Shown piece after piece: positions 34,868 to 43,391 of a DNA stretch of 64,000 nt (positions within the stretch are counted from its first letter, which is position 1; every line of letters starts with the position of its first letter). Origin of the DNA: an uncultured Phascolarctobacterium sp. (lineage in GTDB: Bacteria; Bacillota; Negativicutes; Acidaminococcales; Acidaminococcaceae). The notes beneath the pieces are model-generated. The model ran no database searches. It was not told where the DNA came from and saw only the letters and a program-made list of their open reading frames with translations. The position numbers and the translations under genes are program-made. Where the stretch lies: assembly GCA_900552005.1 (NCBI GenBank), contig URXU01000005.1:1-64000 (forward strand), given 5' to 3'.

Positions 34868-35414
34868 AAAAGTGATTATGGCAATTGTCTGCTGCATCCT
34901 GATTGCCGGCGGCATAATTGCCTGGTTAATGTTTGGCGGCAGCGCTCCGGCCAATATTGATCTGGGAAATGGCGTTAAGGCACAGCTTAATGCCTCGCTG
35001 AAAAACAGTGTGATTCAGCGTGAAAAAGACGGCAAAAAACTGTGGGAGTTCACGGTTGCTGAAGTAATTAATGATAAAGCTGCTAATAAAGCAATATTAA
35101 AAGGTGTGAAAGGCAAAGTATACCGTAATGACGGCAGTTACCTTGATATAGTTGCTGACGGCGGCAGCGCGCTGCTGGACAGCAATAATTTTGCCTTAGA
35201 AGGCAATGTGCAGGCTGTACTTTCCAGCGGCGGCAAACTTTTAGCTGATAAAGTGTCTTGGGAGCAGTCCAAAGAAGAAATTACTGCCAGCGGCAATGTG
35301 AAATTATATAAGGATGAATGGTTTGCCAGTGCTGATAAGGCTATTACAACCAGCGCTTTTAAAAAGCTGAAATTGGCTGGCAATGCTAAAGTTGAGAAAG
35401 GCGGCGGAAATTAA
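34857..35414 (+). CDS. lptC: LPS export protein LptC
   Basis: LptC is the bitopic inner-membrane protein that passes LPS from LptBFG to LptA. The 185-residue protein has one N-terminal membrane helix (about 5-25) and a periplasmic LptC/OstA-like beta fold with repeated KGVKGKVYRNDGS- and LEGNVQAVLSSGG-type strands. It overlaps the acyltransferase gene by 11 bp and shares a base with lptA. Confidence 0.88.
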   Translation: MKNKKVIMAIVCCILIAGGIIAWLMFGGSAPANIDLGNGVKAQLNASLKNSVIQREKDGKKLWEFTVAEVINDKAANKAILKGVKGKVYRNDGSYLDIVADGGSALLDSNNFALEGNVQAVLSSGGKLLADKVSWEQSKEEITASGNVKLYKDEWFASADKAITTSAFKKLKLAGNAKVEKGGGN

Positions 35415-36163
35415 TGATTAAGAATAAAGCTCTCCATATTTTAGCGGCGGCCTTGCTGAGTTTGGGAATTATGTCTACCGCTCTGGCGGCACCTGATAAT
35501 TTTTCAGTAAAAGCTGATGAGCTGGAATATGACCTGCAGACTGGAAATGGTACGGCAAAAGGGCATGTGGTACTGCAGCAGAATGGCGGTACTGCAACTG
35601 CTGATTATGCCGAATTTAACAGTAAATCCAAAAGTGGTGTTTTAACAGGCAATGTAGTGGCAGACAGAGAGGACGCGCATATTTCCTGCTCTAAATTCAT
35701 CATGCATAATGAGAATTATCTGTCAGCCGTAGGCAATGCCGTCATTGTGAAAAACGGCAGAAGCTTATATGCTGATCAGGTTGACTACTATAAAGACAGT
35801 GAATTTGCACAAACTGTTGGCAGCTGGGCTCGCATGACTGATACTGACGGCAGCGTACTGAATGCTTCAAAAATTGATTACAGTATTAAGGAAGGCGTAG
35901 CCAATGCGTACGGCGGCGTTACTATTGACAGTGAAGCCAGAGATTTGACGGCATCAGCTGATAAGGCTATTTACCGTACGGATAATGACGGCTATATTGA
36001 ACTGATAGGCAATGCCAAGGCTACACAGAAGGGCAATTCTGTAGCCGGTGATACTCTGCGTCTGACCAATACTAATGTGGCCAGTGCAGACGGAAATGTA
36101 AAAATTATCTATATCCCGGAAAAACAGCCAGCCAAAACTGAAGAAAATGTACAGCTGGCATAA
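35414..36163 (+). CDS. lptA: LPS periplasmic bridge protein LptA (OstA-like)
   Basis: The 249-residue protein has a signal peptide (about 1-25, ending TALAA) and two OstA-type stretches of short beta-strand repeats such as NGTAKGHVVLQQNGGTATAD and GVLTGNVVADREDAHIS. LptA forms the periplasmic bridge for LPS. It is somewhat longer than enterobacterial LptA. It starts in the lptC stop and precedes lptB by about 11 to 26 bp, depending on the lptB start. Confidence 0.88.
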   Translation: MIKNKALHILAAALLSLGIMSTALAAPDNFSVKADELEYDLQTGNGTAKGHVVLQQNGGTATADYAEFNSKSKSGVLTGNVVADREDAHISCSKFIMHNENYLSAVGNAVIVKNGRSLYADQVDYYKDSEFAQTVGSWARMTDTDGSVLNASKIDYSIKEGVANAYGGVTIDSEARDLTASADKAIYRTDNDGYIELIGNAKATQKGNSVAGDTLRLTNTNVASADGNVKIIYIPEKQPAKTEENVQLA

Positions 36164-36189
36164 ACTGCTGAAGGATGGAGGACGGGCTG

Positions 36190-36909
36190 TTGATTATTAG
36201 GACGGATAAATTAGTCAAAACTTATACCGGCAGAAATGTTGTTGACGGAGTCAGCATTAATGTTGAACAGGGCAGCATAGTTGGCCTGCTGGGTCCCAAC
36301 GGTGCCGGTAAGACGACTACTTTTTATATGATTGTCGGTATTGAAAGACCGGATGCCGGCAGTGTTACTCTGGACGGCAAAGATATTACGGCCATGCCCA
36401 TGTATGAAAGGGCCAGAGCGGGTATCGGTTATTTGCCGCAGGAAGCATCTATTTTCAGTAAAATGACCGTGGAAGAAAATATCATGTCCATTTTGGAAAC
36501 CACGAATCTGTCAGCTGCTGAGCGTGAAAAAAAGATGCGGGATTTAATAGAAGAATTTCATATTTCCCATATTCGCAAAAGTAAGGGCAATGCTCTTTCC
36601 GGCGGTGAACGCAGGCGTGTGGAAATTGCCCGTGCTCTGGCTACTGATCCGGCCTTTATTTTGCTGGATGAGCCCTTTGCTGGCATTGACCCCATTGCCG
36701 TTGCTGATATTCAGGGCATGATTGCCCATTTGGCGCAGCGCGGCATCGGGATTTTGATTACAGACCATAATGTTCGCGAAACATTGCGTATTGTGGATAA
36801 AGCCTATATTCTGGCAGATGGCAAGATTTTGCTGCATGGCGACAGCAATACCATTGCCAATGATCCACTGGCGCGCAAATATTATTTAGGCGATAACTTT
36901 ACTATGTAG
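36190..36909 (+). CDS. lptB: LPS export ABC ATPase LptB
   Basis: LptB powers LPS extraction with the LptF/G permease. The 239-residue protein has Walker A GPNGAGKTTTFYM, the family segment GIGYLPQEASIFSKM, signature LSGGERRRVEIARAL and Walker B FILLDEPFAGIDPIA. An ATG lies at 36175, but GGAGGA at 36177-36182 would fall inside the gene; TTG at 36190 is 7 bp downstream of this site and I prefer it. The ATG gives five extra residues. Confidence 0.93.
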   Translation: MIIRTDKLVKTYTGRNVVDGVSINVEQGSIVGLLGPNGAGKTTTFYMIVGIERPDAGSVTLDGKDITAMPMYERARAGIGYLPQEASIFSKMTVEENIMSILETTNLSAAEREKKMRDLIEEFHISHIRKSKGNALSGGERRRVEIARALATDPAFILLDEPFAGIDPIAVADIQGMIAHLAQRGIGILITDHNVRETLRIVDKAYILADGKILLHGDSNTIANDPLARKYYLGDNFTM

Positions 36910-36920
36910 GAGGAAGAAAA

Positions 36921-38012
36921 GTGCGTTTACGTTTATTAGACCGTTATGTACTGGCGGAATTACTGTATCCGTTTGTGTTCGGCGTTGCTGCTTTCTCCAG
37001 TATTTTTATTGCCAGCACCATGCTGTTTAAGATTACTCAGTATATTACCCAGTATGGCGCCTCATTGCAGACCATTGCCAGACTGTTTATTTACAGTCTG
37101 CCGGAAATTGTCAATTATACGTTTCCGATGTCCATGCTGCTGGCAGCGCTGATGGCATTCGGCCGTCTTTCCGGCAGCAGTGAGATCATTGCCATGAAGG
37201 CCAGTGGTATCAGCTACTACCGCATTGTGGCGCCGGTATTGGTAGTTGGCTTTGTTGTCAGCATGTTTTCCGTAATCTGGGCGGAAAAAGTTGTGCCGGC
37301 AGCCAAGGTTCAATATGGGCAGATTTTAAATTATGAAATCAAGCATAATACCAAGCCGACAACGCAGGACCATATTGTTATCAAAACTTTTAAGGGCGAT
37401 ACCCAGCGTATTACTTATGCTAATAAGTTTGATGAAGAAAAAGGACTGATGACCGGCATAACCATTGAAGAATTCCATAAGGGTGATATTGCCCGTATTC
37501 AGACGGCTAAAGAAGGTTATTGGGAAAATGGTTCCTGGCGTATTGTAAACGGAACAGTTTTTTCTTTGAATGATGAAGAAGGCGTGCAAAGTTCCGTGCA
37601 GTTTGATGAACAAATCATTCCTCTGGATATTTCTCCCAAACAGATTTCCTGGGAGCAGAAAGAGCCTGAGGAAATGACTATCAGAGAGCTGCGTGAACAT
37701 ATCAGTATTCTGGAAAGACAGCAGCAGCCCACAGCGCGTCAGTGGTGTGAAATTTTTATGCGTATTTCCATTCCTCTGGCAAGCTTTTTCTTTGCGATGA
37801 TCGGTGCGGCACTGGGAACCCAGAAACAAAGAACCAGTTCTTCAATTGGTCTGGGCATCAGTATTATTGTAATCTTTATTTACTATGCCGTAATGACCTT
37901 TACCACCGGTCTCGGTAAGGGCGGCGCTTTACCGCCGCTTCTGGCCTGCATGTTACCAAATATTTTATGTCTGATTATTGGCCTTTATCTTATGAAGAAG
38001 AAAAATGCCTAA
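36921..38012 (+). CDS. LptF/LptG family LPS export permease
   Basis: The 363-residue protein has the YjgP/YjgQ layout: three N-terminal membrane helices, a large periplasmic beta region (about 110-260) and three C-terminal helices. The start LLDRYVLAELLYPF is typical. Only one LptF/LptG gene is found here, although proteobacteria use a heterodimer; a homodimer or an unlinked partner would be needed. The start is GTG at 36921 after TAGGAGGAA. lptB lies 11 bp upstream. Confidence 0.88.
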   Translation: MRLRLLDRYVLAELLYPFVFGVAAFSSIFIASTMLFKITQYITQYGASLQTIARLFIYSLPEIVNYTFPMSMLLAALMAFGRLSGSSEIIAMKASGISYYRIVAPVLVVGFVVSMFSVIWAEKVVPAAKVQYGQILNYEIKHNTKPTTQDHIVIKTFKGDTQRITYANKFDEEKGLMTGITIEEFHKGDIARIQTAKEGYWENGSWRIVNGTVFSLNDEEGVQSSVQFDEQIIPLDISPKQISWEQKEPEEMTIRELREHISILERQQQPTARQWCEIFMRISIPLASFFFAMIGAALGTQKQRTSSSIGLGISIIVIFIYYAVMTFTTGLGKGGALPPLLACMLPNILCLIIGLYLMKKKNA

Positions 38013-38046
38013 AGGCATAAGCTTATTATGGTAAGGGGGTGAATAC

Positions 38047-39201
38047 TTGGTTGGCATTAGATTGATTGTCATTATGGCAATTGTAGGCGGTCTCATAGCC
38101 TATATTGCCGATAAGATGGGCAGCAAGATAGGCAAAAAGAAAATGTCTGTATTTGGGCTGCGTCCTAAATATACTTCAATTTTGCTGACAGTCTTAAGCG
38201 GGGTAGTTATTTCTGTTGTTACCATCTGCGTAATGGCTATTGCATCACACAGTGCCAGAACGGCGCTGTTTGGCATGGATAAAATTCAGAAGGAGCTTGA
38301 GTCGCTGAATTTGGAAAAAGTAACTGTTGCCGCCGCTTTATCCAAAGCTGAAGCCGATGTCAATGCCAAAAATAAGACCATCAGCGAGCTGGATGAGAAA
38401 ATTAAGCAAAGTACGGCTGAAAATGATGCCATGGAAGCTAAGCTGGCAGATGTAAATAGTAAATATGCTTTGGCGCAGGATGAAGTAGCTTCTTTAACAG
38501 AAGCAAGAAGCAAATTAAACAGTGAGATTCACGAGCTGGAACAAACTACGGATGCTTTGCGCAAGGGTATTATCAATATTCGTGAGGGCCAGGTATTCTA
38601 CAGAGCCGGAGAAGTTGTTTATGCCGGCATTATGCGCGGCGGGTTAAGTCATGAGGAAAATGTGGCTCAGTTAAACTGGCTGCTGCAAAATGCCAACGAA
38701 ACTGCCTTGCAGCGTTTAGGAATAGAGGAAAATGACGAAAATATTCAGGCAATCTGGATATCGCGAAAAATCGTGGACAATGCTTTGCAGAAACTGGATA
38801 AAAGTCACGGCAACATGCTGTTCCGTATTCGTACAGTAGCCAATATTATCGTAGGTGAAATGGTTATATGCGAGATTGAAATGCATGATAATCAGTTTAT
38901 CTATTCTGATGGCTCGTTGATTTACAGTGAAACCATTGATCTTACTGCGGCAGATTCCAATTATAATAATATTATTATGGGCTTCCTGAACAGAGTTAAT
39001 CATGCGGCAGTGGAAGCCGGAGTATTGCCCGATCCGCTGACTGGTAAGGTAGGCAATATGGATGCAGCAACGATTATTGGAGTAAATAATGAAATGCGCC
39101 GCCTGGGTGGCAGAGTGGTTATAAATGCTTATGCTAACGGAGATATTACTACTGCAGGTCCGGTGCTGGTAAGATTGGAAGTGCATCCTGACAATGGCTG
39201 A
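38047..39201 (+). CDS. DUF3084-like membrane protein with coiled coil
   Basis: The 384-residue protein starts with two membrane segments (about 1-20 and 42-66) on either side of a basic loop GSKIGKKKMSVFGLRPKYTS, then has a long coiled coil (about 76-175) and a folded C-terminal domain. The pattern fits DUF3084, found in cyanobacteria and Negativicutes; no function is known to me. The TTG start at 38047 follows AAGGGGGTG at 38033-38041. It follows the LPS permease gene by 34 bp and overlaps the YqgF-like gene, which suggests a role tied to the envelope. Confidence 0.75.
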   Translation: MVGIRLIVIMAIVGGLIAYIADKMGSKIGKKKMSVFGLRPKYTSILLTVLSGVVISVVTICVMAIASHSARTALFGMDKIQKELESLNLEKVTVAAALSKAEADVNAKNKTISELDEKIKQSTAENDAMEAKLADVNSKYALAQDEVASLTEARSKLNSEIHELEQTTDALRKGIINIREGQVFYRAGEVVYAGIMRGGLSHEENVAQLNWLLQNANETALQRLGIEENDENIQAIWISRKIVDNALQKLDKSHGNMLFRIRTVANIIVGEMVICEIEMHDNQFIYSDGSLIYSETIDLTAADSNYNNIIMGFLNRVNHAAVEAGVLPDPLTGKVGNMDAATIIGVNNEMRRLGGRVVINAYANGDITTAGPVLVRLEVHPDNG

Positions 39202-39598
39202 GTATTATTTGGGAGTTGATCCGGGGCGCAGCAAGACGGGACTGGCTGTTACTGATCAGGCCGGTAAGATATTTTATTTAAAAGTTGTTGCTACTGGTGA
39301 TTTAAAAAAAGAGCTGGGAGAATGCACCCAGCGTTTTCTGCCAAGGGCCGCCATTGTAGGCAATGGTACTAACAGCAGCGCGGTAGCAGATATGGTGCAG
39401 CAGGTATTGCCTGAACTGCCGATGAGCATTATTGAAGAGGCTCACAGCACTGAAGATGCCAGGAAGCTATACTGGGAAGAAAATCCGCCTCAGGGATGGA
39501 AGAAAATAGTTCCGTTAGGATTACTTGTACCGGTAGAGCCGCTGGATGCCTATGCGGCAGCGGTGCTGGTAAGAAGATTTCTGCATATGTGCAAATAA
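39194..39598 (+). CDS. YqgF/RuvX-like RNase H-fold protein
   Basis: The 134-residue protein begins YYLGVDPGRSKTGLAV, the first catalytic-aspartate motif of the YqgF/RuvC RNase H fold, and ends with EPLDAYAAAVLVRRFL, in which a C-terminal acidic residue is kept. YqgF processes 16S rRNA or acts on Holliday-like DNA; this copy is divergent and lacks the usual middle motif spacing, so the role is open. It overlaps the DUF3084-like gene by 8 bp and closes the operon, with a terminator immediately after its stop. Confidence 0.75.
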   Translation: MAEYYLGVDPGRSKTGLAVTDQAGKIFYLKVVATGDLKKELGECTQRFLPRAAIVGNGTNSSAVADMVQQVLPELPMSIIEEAHSTEDARKLYWEENPPQGWKKIVPLGLLVPVEPLDAYAAAVLVRRFLHMCK

Positions 39599-39627
39599 AA
39601 AGGAAGCGGATTTCCGCTTCCTTTTCT
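39597..39627 (+). terminator. Terminator closing the outer-membrane cluster
   Basis: AAAAGGAAGCGGA and TCCGCTTCCTTTT form a near-perfect stem with a 2-base loop, followed by CTATAAT. It directly abuts the stop codon of the YqgF-like gene. Confidence 0.85.
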
Positions 39628-39658
39628 ATAATTTATAAGATTTATTTCCGGAGGAAAA

Positions 39659-40294
39659 ATGACTAAATTAACAGATTTACACACGAAAGAATTTCTGGCG
39701 TTGCTGGCCTCTGATGCACCTGCGCCAGGCGGCGGCGGTGCGGCGGCCATGGCCGGAGCTTTGGCAGCGGCGCTGGCCTCCATGCAGGCCAATCTTACCA
39801 TCGGCAAGAAAAATTTTGTCGAGCAGCAGGCAGAAGCAGAGCTTTTATTGCTGCAGGCTGAAAACAGCAGAAGTAAGCTGTTGGAGCTGGCAGAGGATGA
39901 TGCTGCGGTATTTTCTGAATTCATGCGCTGCTACCGTTTGCCTAAAAGCAATGAAGAAGAAAAGCTTCTGCGGAGTCAGTCTATCTGCCGGGCTGCTAAA
40001 AGAGCAGCAGAAATTCCTCTGGAAATTGCCCGGGAAAGTTTACGGGTTATGCGGTTGGCTTTGCGTATGGCGCAGATTGGCAACCCGCACGTAATTACCG
40101 ACGGCGCTGTCAGTGGTCTGCTGGCAAGAGCGGCTTTGCGCGGCTCCATTTATAACATTATGGTGAATCTGCGGCTGACGCAGGATGAAGCTTATAATAT
40201 GACTTTATGTCAGGAGAGCAATTTACTGGAGCAGCAGGCAGAAAAGCTGGAACAGGAAATTCTGGCGCTGACTGATAAAGTAATTGGCAGATAA
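39659..40294 (+). CDS. Cyclodeaminase/cyclohydrolase family protein (FTCD C-terminal / FchA type)
   Basis: The 211-residue all-helical protein begins TDLHTKEFLALLASDAPAPGGGGAAAMAGALAAAL, of which the APGGG-AA-AGA pattern is the signature of formiminotetrahydrofolate cyclodeaminase and methenyl-THF cyclohydrolase (FchA). It interconverts one-carbon folates. Length suits a stand-alone FchA-like enzyme. It is a single-gene unit with terminators on both sides. The two activities cannot be separated from sequence. Confidence 0.85.
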   Translation: MTKLTDLHTKEFLALLASDAPAPGGGGAAAMAGALAAALASMQANLTIGKKNFVEQQAEAELLLLQAENSRSKLLELAEDDAAVFSEFMRCYRLPKSNEEEKLLRSQSICRAAKRAAEIPLEIARESLRVMRLALRMAQIGNPHVITDGAVSGLLARAALRGSIYNIMVNLRLTQDEAYNMTLCQESNLLEQQAEKLEQEILALTDKVIGR

Positions 40295-40307
40295 ATATTT
40301 AAGCAGC

Positions 40308-40340
40308 AAAAACCCTCAGGCGGTGCCTGAGGGTTTTTTT
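40308..40340. terminator. Bidirectional terminator between the cyclodeaminase and BOF genes
   Basis: AAAACCCTCAGGC and GCCTGAGGGTTTT form a perfect stem around GGT, with A and T runs on the two sides. It serves the convergent genes at 39659-40294 and 40345-41028. Confidence 0.85.
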
Positions 40341-40344
40341 CTGC

Positions 40345-41028
40345 TTAAAGCACGGGTTCAGCAAATTTAACATCGATTTCTACGGTATCTGGCTTAACAT
40401 CGGTTTTACCGTAAATACGCATTTTCTCATTGAGCGGCAGGGGTCTGTCATCGTCAGCATCCAAAACAATCTCCTGACCCTGAGCATCACGCAGCAGGTA
40501 ATCATCATCGTTTAAACGGCTGATAATAGTGCCTTCAAGGAGAACCCTGTCATCATCAATGCGATTGGCGAGAACAGTTGCGATATCGCTGGCTGCGTAT
40601 CTGGCAAGGGTATTGGGCTGCTGATGTGCTGCCGGCATGGCTTGCGGCGGTTTTACCTTATGCGGCGGAGCCGGTTTTTCTGCTCGCTGTAAGGGCGGCA
40701 GTTTAGGTCCATGCTCCGGCTTTACACCGATAACCATGCCCTGCAGGTTCTTTTCAATGCTTACCTGCTGACCAAGCTGCAGATTATCAGCGGTGAAGGG
40801 GGAGCCGCTGAAATCGACATTACGGTTGAGCCAACGGGTGCTGACAGTTACCTGCTGTCCATTGATATTAGTTACCAGTCCGTGTACGTGAAAATAATTG
40901 TGTGCTGCTTCTTCAGCAACTTCGGCTGCTCCGAAGAGGGCTACTACGGCAGCAGCGCCGATAATAACTTTTTTATATTTTTTTACGGTTTCCATAATTT
41001 TATTGTTCATAGCATCCATTTTAGTCAC
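40345..41028 (-). CDS. Membrane-anchored protein with C-terminal BOF/YgiW-like OB fold
   Basis: The 227-residue protein has a membrane/signal segment (about 20-40), a first small beta domain with VHGLVTNINGQQVTVSTRW (DUF5666-like in appearance), a Pro/Lys-rich linker (about 105-140) and a C-terminal domain (about 150-227) with VLLEGTIISRLNDDDYLLRD and KPDTVEIDVKFAEP. The latter matches the bacterial OB-fold family of YgiW, periplasmic stress proteins that bind small cationic ligands. It is divergent from an OmpR-type two-component system, much as ygiW neighbours qseBC in E. coli. Confidence 0.7.
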   Translation of the reverse strand: MTKMDAMNNKIMETVKKYKKVIIGAAAVVALFGAAEVAEEAAHNYFHVHGLVTNINGQQVTVSTRWLNRNVDFSGSPFTADNLQLGQQVSIEKNLQGMVIGVKPEHGPKLPPLQRAEKPAPPHKVKPPQAMPAAHQQPNTLARYAASDIATVLANRIDDDRVLLEGTIISRLNDDDYLLRDAQGQEIVLDADDDRPLPLNEKMRIYGKTDVKPDTVEIDVKFAEPVL

Positions 41029-41060
41029 TCCTTTTTAAGATGTTCCTTATCTTTGCTTAC

Positions 41061-41088
41061 AGTATAGCAGTTGTTTCTTAGATGCCAA
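41061..41088 (-). promoter_or_regulatory. Promoter of the BOF-domain gene
   Basis: Read on the minus strand, TTGGCA (83-88 of the 41,0xx block) and TATACT (41061-41066) are spaced by 16 bp, about 35 bp upstream of the start codon. Confidence 0.55.
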
Positions 41089-41128
41089 TTAGAACAAGAT
41101 TAGAATTTCATTAAAAATACGGACGGGT

Positions 41129-41159
41129 ACTTTTCAGAAAAGTAAAAGATGTATATAGT
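41129..41159 (+). promoter_or_regulatory. Promoter of the two-component system with a palindrome on its -35 box
   Basis: ACTTTTC-A-GAAAAGT at 41129-41143 is a perfect 7-bp inverted repeat. It overlaps a weak -35 box TTTTCA (41131-41136), which is 17 bp from TATAGT (41154-41159). A weak -35 covered by a palindrome is typical of a site under regulator control, here possibly the response regulator encoded downstream. Confidence 0.45.
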
Positions 41160-41183
41160 ATAAATAGAGAGGAAGCGCGTAAA

Positions 41184-41873
41184 ATGGATAAAAAGATATT
41201 AATTGTTGAAGATGAACTTAAAATAGCCAGATTTCTGGAGATGGAATTACAGCACGAAGGTTTTGCCGTACAGAAGGAAGCCAATGGGCTGCAGGCCTTG
41301 GACCATATTGTGCAGGGTGACTATGACTTAATTCTGCTGGATATTATGCTGCCTGGCATGGATGGCATTACCATTTGCCAGAAGGTGCGTGAACTGGGAA
41401 TAACCGTCCCTATTATTATGCTTACGGCCAAGGATTCTATAGAAGATAAGGTTCAGGGACTGGATATTGGTGCCGATGATTATGTAACCAAGCCGTTTGC
41501 TATGCAGGAACTTCTGGCGCGTATTCGTGCTGCCTTAAGAAAGCGTCAGGTAACTGAAAGTCCGGCTGAAAGGCAGGAAATTATTTGTGGAGCGCTGACG
41601 ATTTATCCTGAGCTGTATCAGGTGATGGTCAACGGGACGAAAATTGAATTAACCCGCAAGGAATATGAGCTGTTATTTTATCTTGTAAGTAATAAAAATC
41701 ATGTTATGAGCAGGGAGCAGATTTTGCAGAGCGTCTGGGGATATGATTATTTAGGCGATACTAATGTGGTGGATGTCTATATCAGATATCTGCGTACGAA
41801 GATAGATAATCCCTTTGGCTATAAGCAGCTGCAGACCGTACGGGGTATAGGATATGTTATCAAGGATGAATAG
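41184..41873 (+). CDS. OmpR/PhoB-family response regulator
   Basis: The 229-residue protein has an N-terminal receiver domain with acidic pocket EDE (9-11), phospho-acceptor Asp53 in LILLDIMLPGMDG and the KPF lysine near 103, and a C-terminal winged-helix DNA-binding domain with LTRKEYELLFYLV and GDTNVVDVYIRYLRTKID. It is followed by a histidine kinase gene that overlaps its end and is divergent from the BOF-domain gene. The signal sensed is unknown. Confidence 0.93.
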   Translation: MDKKILIVEDELKIARFLEMELQHEGFAVQKEANGLQALDHIVQGDYDLILLDIMLPGMDGITICQKVRELGITVPIIMLTAKDSIEDKVQGLDIGADDYVTKPFAMQELLARIRAALRKRQVTESPAERQEIICGALTIYPELYQVMVNGTKIELTRKEYELLFYLVSNKNHVMSREQILQSVWGYDYLGDTNVVDVYIRYLRTKIDNPFGYKQLQTVRGIGYVIKDE

Positions 41874-43341
41874 ATTTTTTGTACAGCTGAATATGCCGAT
41901 TTCTTTGCGCCTGTCCGTGCTTTATGGCCTGCTAATCATGGTAATTATGCTGCTGGCCGGCCTGGCTATGAGTGCCAGTTTGTACTATCTGCTGTATCAT
42001 GGAGCAGGCCGCGATGTAACGACAAGCTCGGAGCGGGTATTGCGTCATTGGCAGGATTTTACGCCTGAAAATCAGCGGGAATTTGTTTCCAGGCATTTGC
42101 AGCCGGGTGTAGTATTGTGTATTACTGATGAGCAGAACAGGATTTTATTTGAAAGCACTACAAATCCTCTGATTCATGAAACAGGGCGCAAAGCTTTTCA
42201 AGAGCAGGAAGAAGACAGACGGGAGCAGTATGATAATGATTTTGAGCTGGAGGATGCTGCCGAACAGTTTGCCGAAGGTGTTTTCCAACAACTGGGCTTA
42301 TGGGATAAAAATCTGCATACGATTGATGTAAAAAATAGTACGGCCTATTATCTGCAGCAGGATGCCAAGGTTAATAATAAGCCGGTCAAGCTGTTTTTTC
42401 TGAGAACCATAACAGCTGAGAGACATTTTCTGGAAAATTTCTGGCATGTTTTTTGGTATGCATGTCTGGGAGCGGTGCTGGCCGCCATGGCTGCCGGTTA
42501 TTTTATGAGCAGGCGCATGTTGCTGCCGATTCGCCGTATTGCGGAAGCAGCACGGAAAATTGAGGTCAGCGATTTGAATAAGCGCATTCCGGTACCGGAA
42601 ACACGCGATGAACTGCAAACGCTTATTATGACGTTTAACTCCATGCTGGAACGCCTGCAGCAGGGGTTTGAAAAACAGCGTCGCTTTGTGTCCGATGCTT
42701 CCCATGAGCTGCGTACGCCGGCAACGGTTATTTGCGGCTATTCCGACATGCTGGCCCGTTGGGGCAAAGATGATCCGGAGGTGTTGGAAGAAAGTATCAG
42801 CGCCATCCGCAGTGAAGCGGGCAATATGCAGCAGCTGATTGAAAAATTACTATTTTTGGCCCGTGCCGATCAGAACAGACAGGTGGTGCATAAGGAAATT
42901 CTGGAATTGGATGCGATTCTGGAAGAAACGGCTAAGGAAGCTGAAATGCTGGCGCCGAAGTTAAGTGTCAGCATCAGTAAATGCGAACCGCTGAAGATAA
43001 GTGCGGATCCGGTGCTTTTCAGGCAGCTGCTGCGGATTTTTGTCGAAAACAGCAGCAAATATACGCCTGAAGGCGGCAGTATCACTTTAAGCTGCTGTCA
43101 GCGCGGGCAGCAGGCAGCAGTGCAGATTGCCGATACGGGCATTGGCATTCCCGCGGATAAGCTGCCTAAAATTTTTGAACGCTTTTACCGGATTGACAGT
43201 GACCGCAACCGCAGCAGCGGCGGTACCGGTCTGGGACTATCCATTGCCAAATGGATTGCTGATGAGCATGGCATTGAGATTAAGGTAGAAAGTGAAGTGG
43301 GCAAAGGCACTGTTATTACATTAAATATGGAGCGCTGCTGA
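41854..43341 (+). CDS. Membrane sensor histidine kinase
   Basis: The 495-residue protein has two membrane helices (about 18-45 and 196-216) enclosing a roughly 150-residue extracytoplasmic sensor domain of no recognised type, a HAMP linker (about 217-270), a HisKA domain with SDASHELRTPATVICGY (His near residue 284) and a HATPase domain with VENSSKYTPEGG, DTGIGIPADKLPKIFERFYRID and GGTGLGLSIAKWI. ATG 41854 overlaps the regulator by 20 bp; ATG 41866 is the alternative. A terminator follows 11 bp after the stop. Confidence 0.93.
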   Translation: MLSRMNRFFVQLNMPISLRLSVLYGLLIMVIMLLAGLAMSASLYYLLYHGAGRDVTTSSERVLRHWQDFTPENQREFVSRHLQPGVVLCITDEQNRILFESTTNPLIHETGRKAFQEQEEDRREQYDNDFELEDAAEQFAEGVFQQLGLWDKNLHTIDVKNSTAYYLQQDAKVNNKPVKLFFLRTITAERHFLENFWHVFWYACLGAVLAAMAAGYFMSRRMLLPIRRIAEAARKIEVSDLNKRIPVPETRDELQTLIMTFNSMLERLQQGFEKQRRFVSDASHELRTPATVICGYSDMLARWGKDDPEVLEESISAIRSEAGNMQQLIEKLLFLARADQNRQVVHKEILELDAILEETAKEAEMLAPKLSVSISKCEPLKISADPVLFRQLLRIFVENSSKYTPEGGSITLSCCQRGQQAAVQIADTGIGIPADKLPKIFERFYRIDSDRNRSSGGTGLGLSIAKWIADEHGIEIKVESEVGKGTVITLNMERC

Positions 43342-43352
43342 ATTTAAGCAAA

Positions 43353-43384
43353 AAAGACCTGCAGTATTAACTGCAGGTCTTTAA
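43353..43384. terminator. Terminator between the histidine kinase and the MFS gene
   Basis: AAAGACCTGCAG and CTGCAGGTCTTT pair perfectly around TATTAA, with A run before and T after, so it can act on both strands for these convergent genes. Confidence 0.8.
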
Positions 43385-43391
43385 ACTTTGT

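Noticed and set aside
36175..36189. ATG at 36175 as the lptB start
   Set aside because: The only good ribosome site, GGAGGA at 36177-36182, is inside this extension; TTG at 36190 has correct spacing. Experimental N-terminal data could reverse this.
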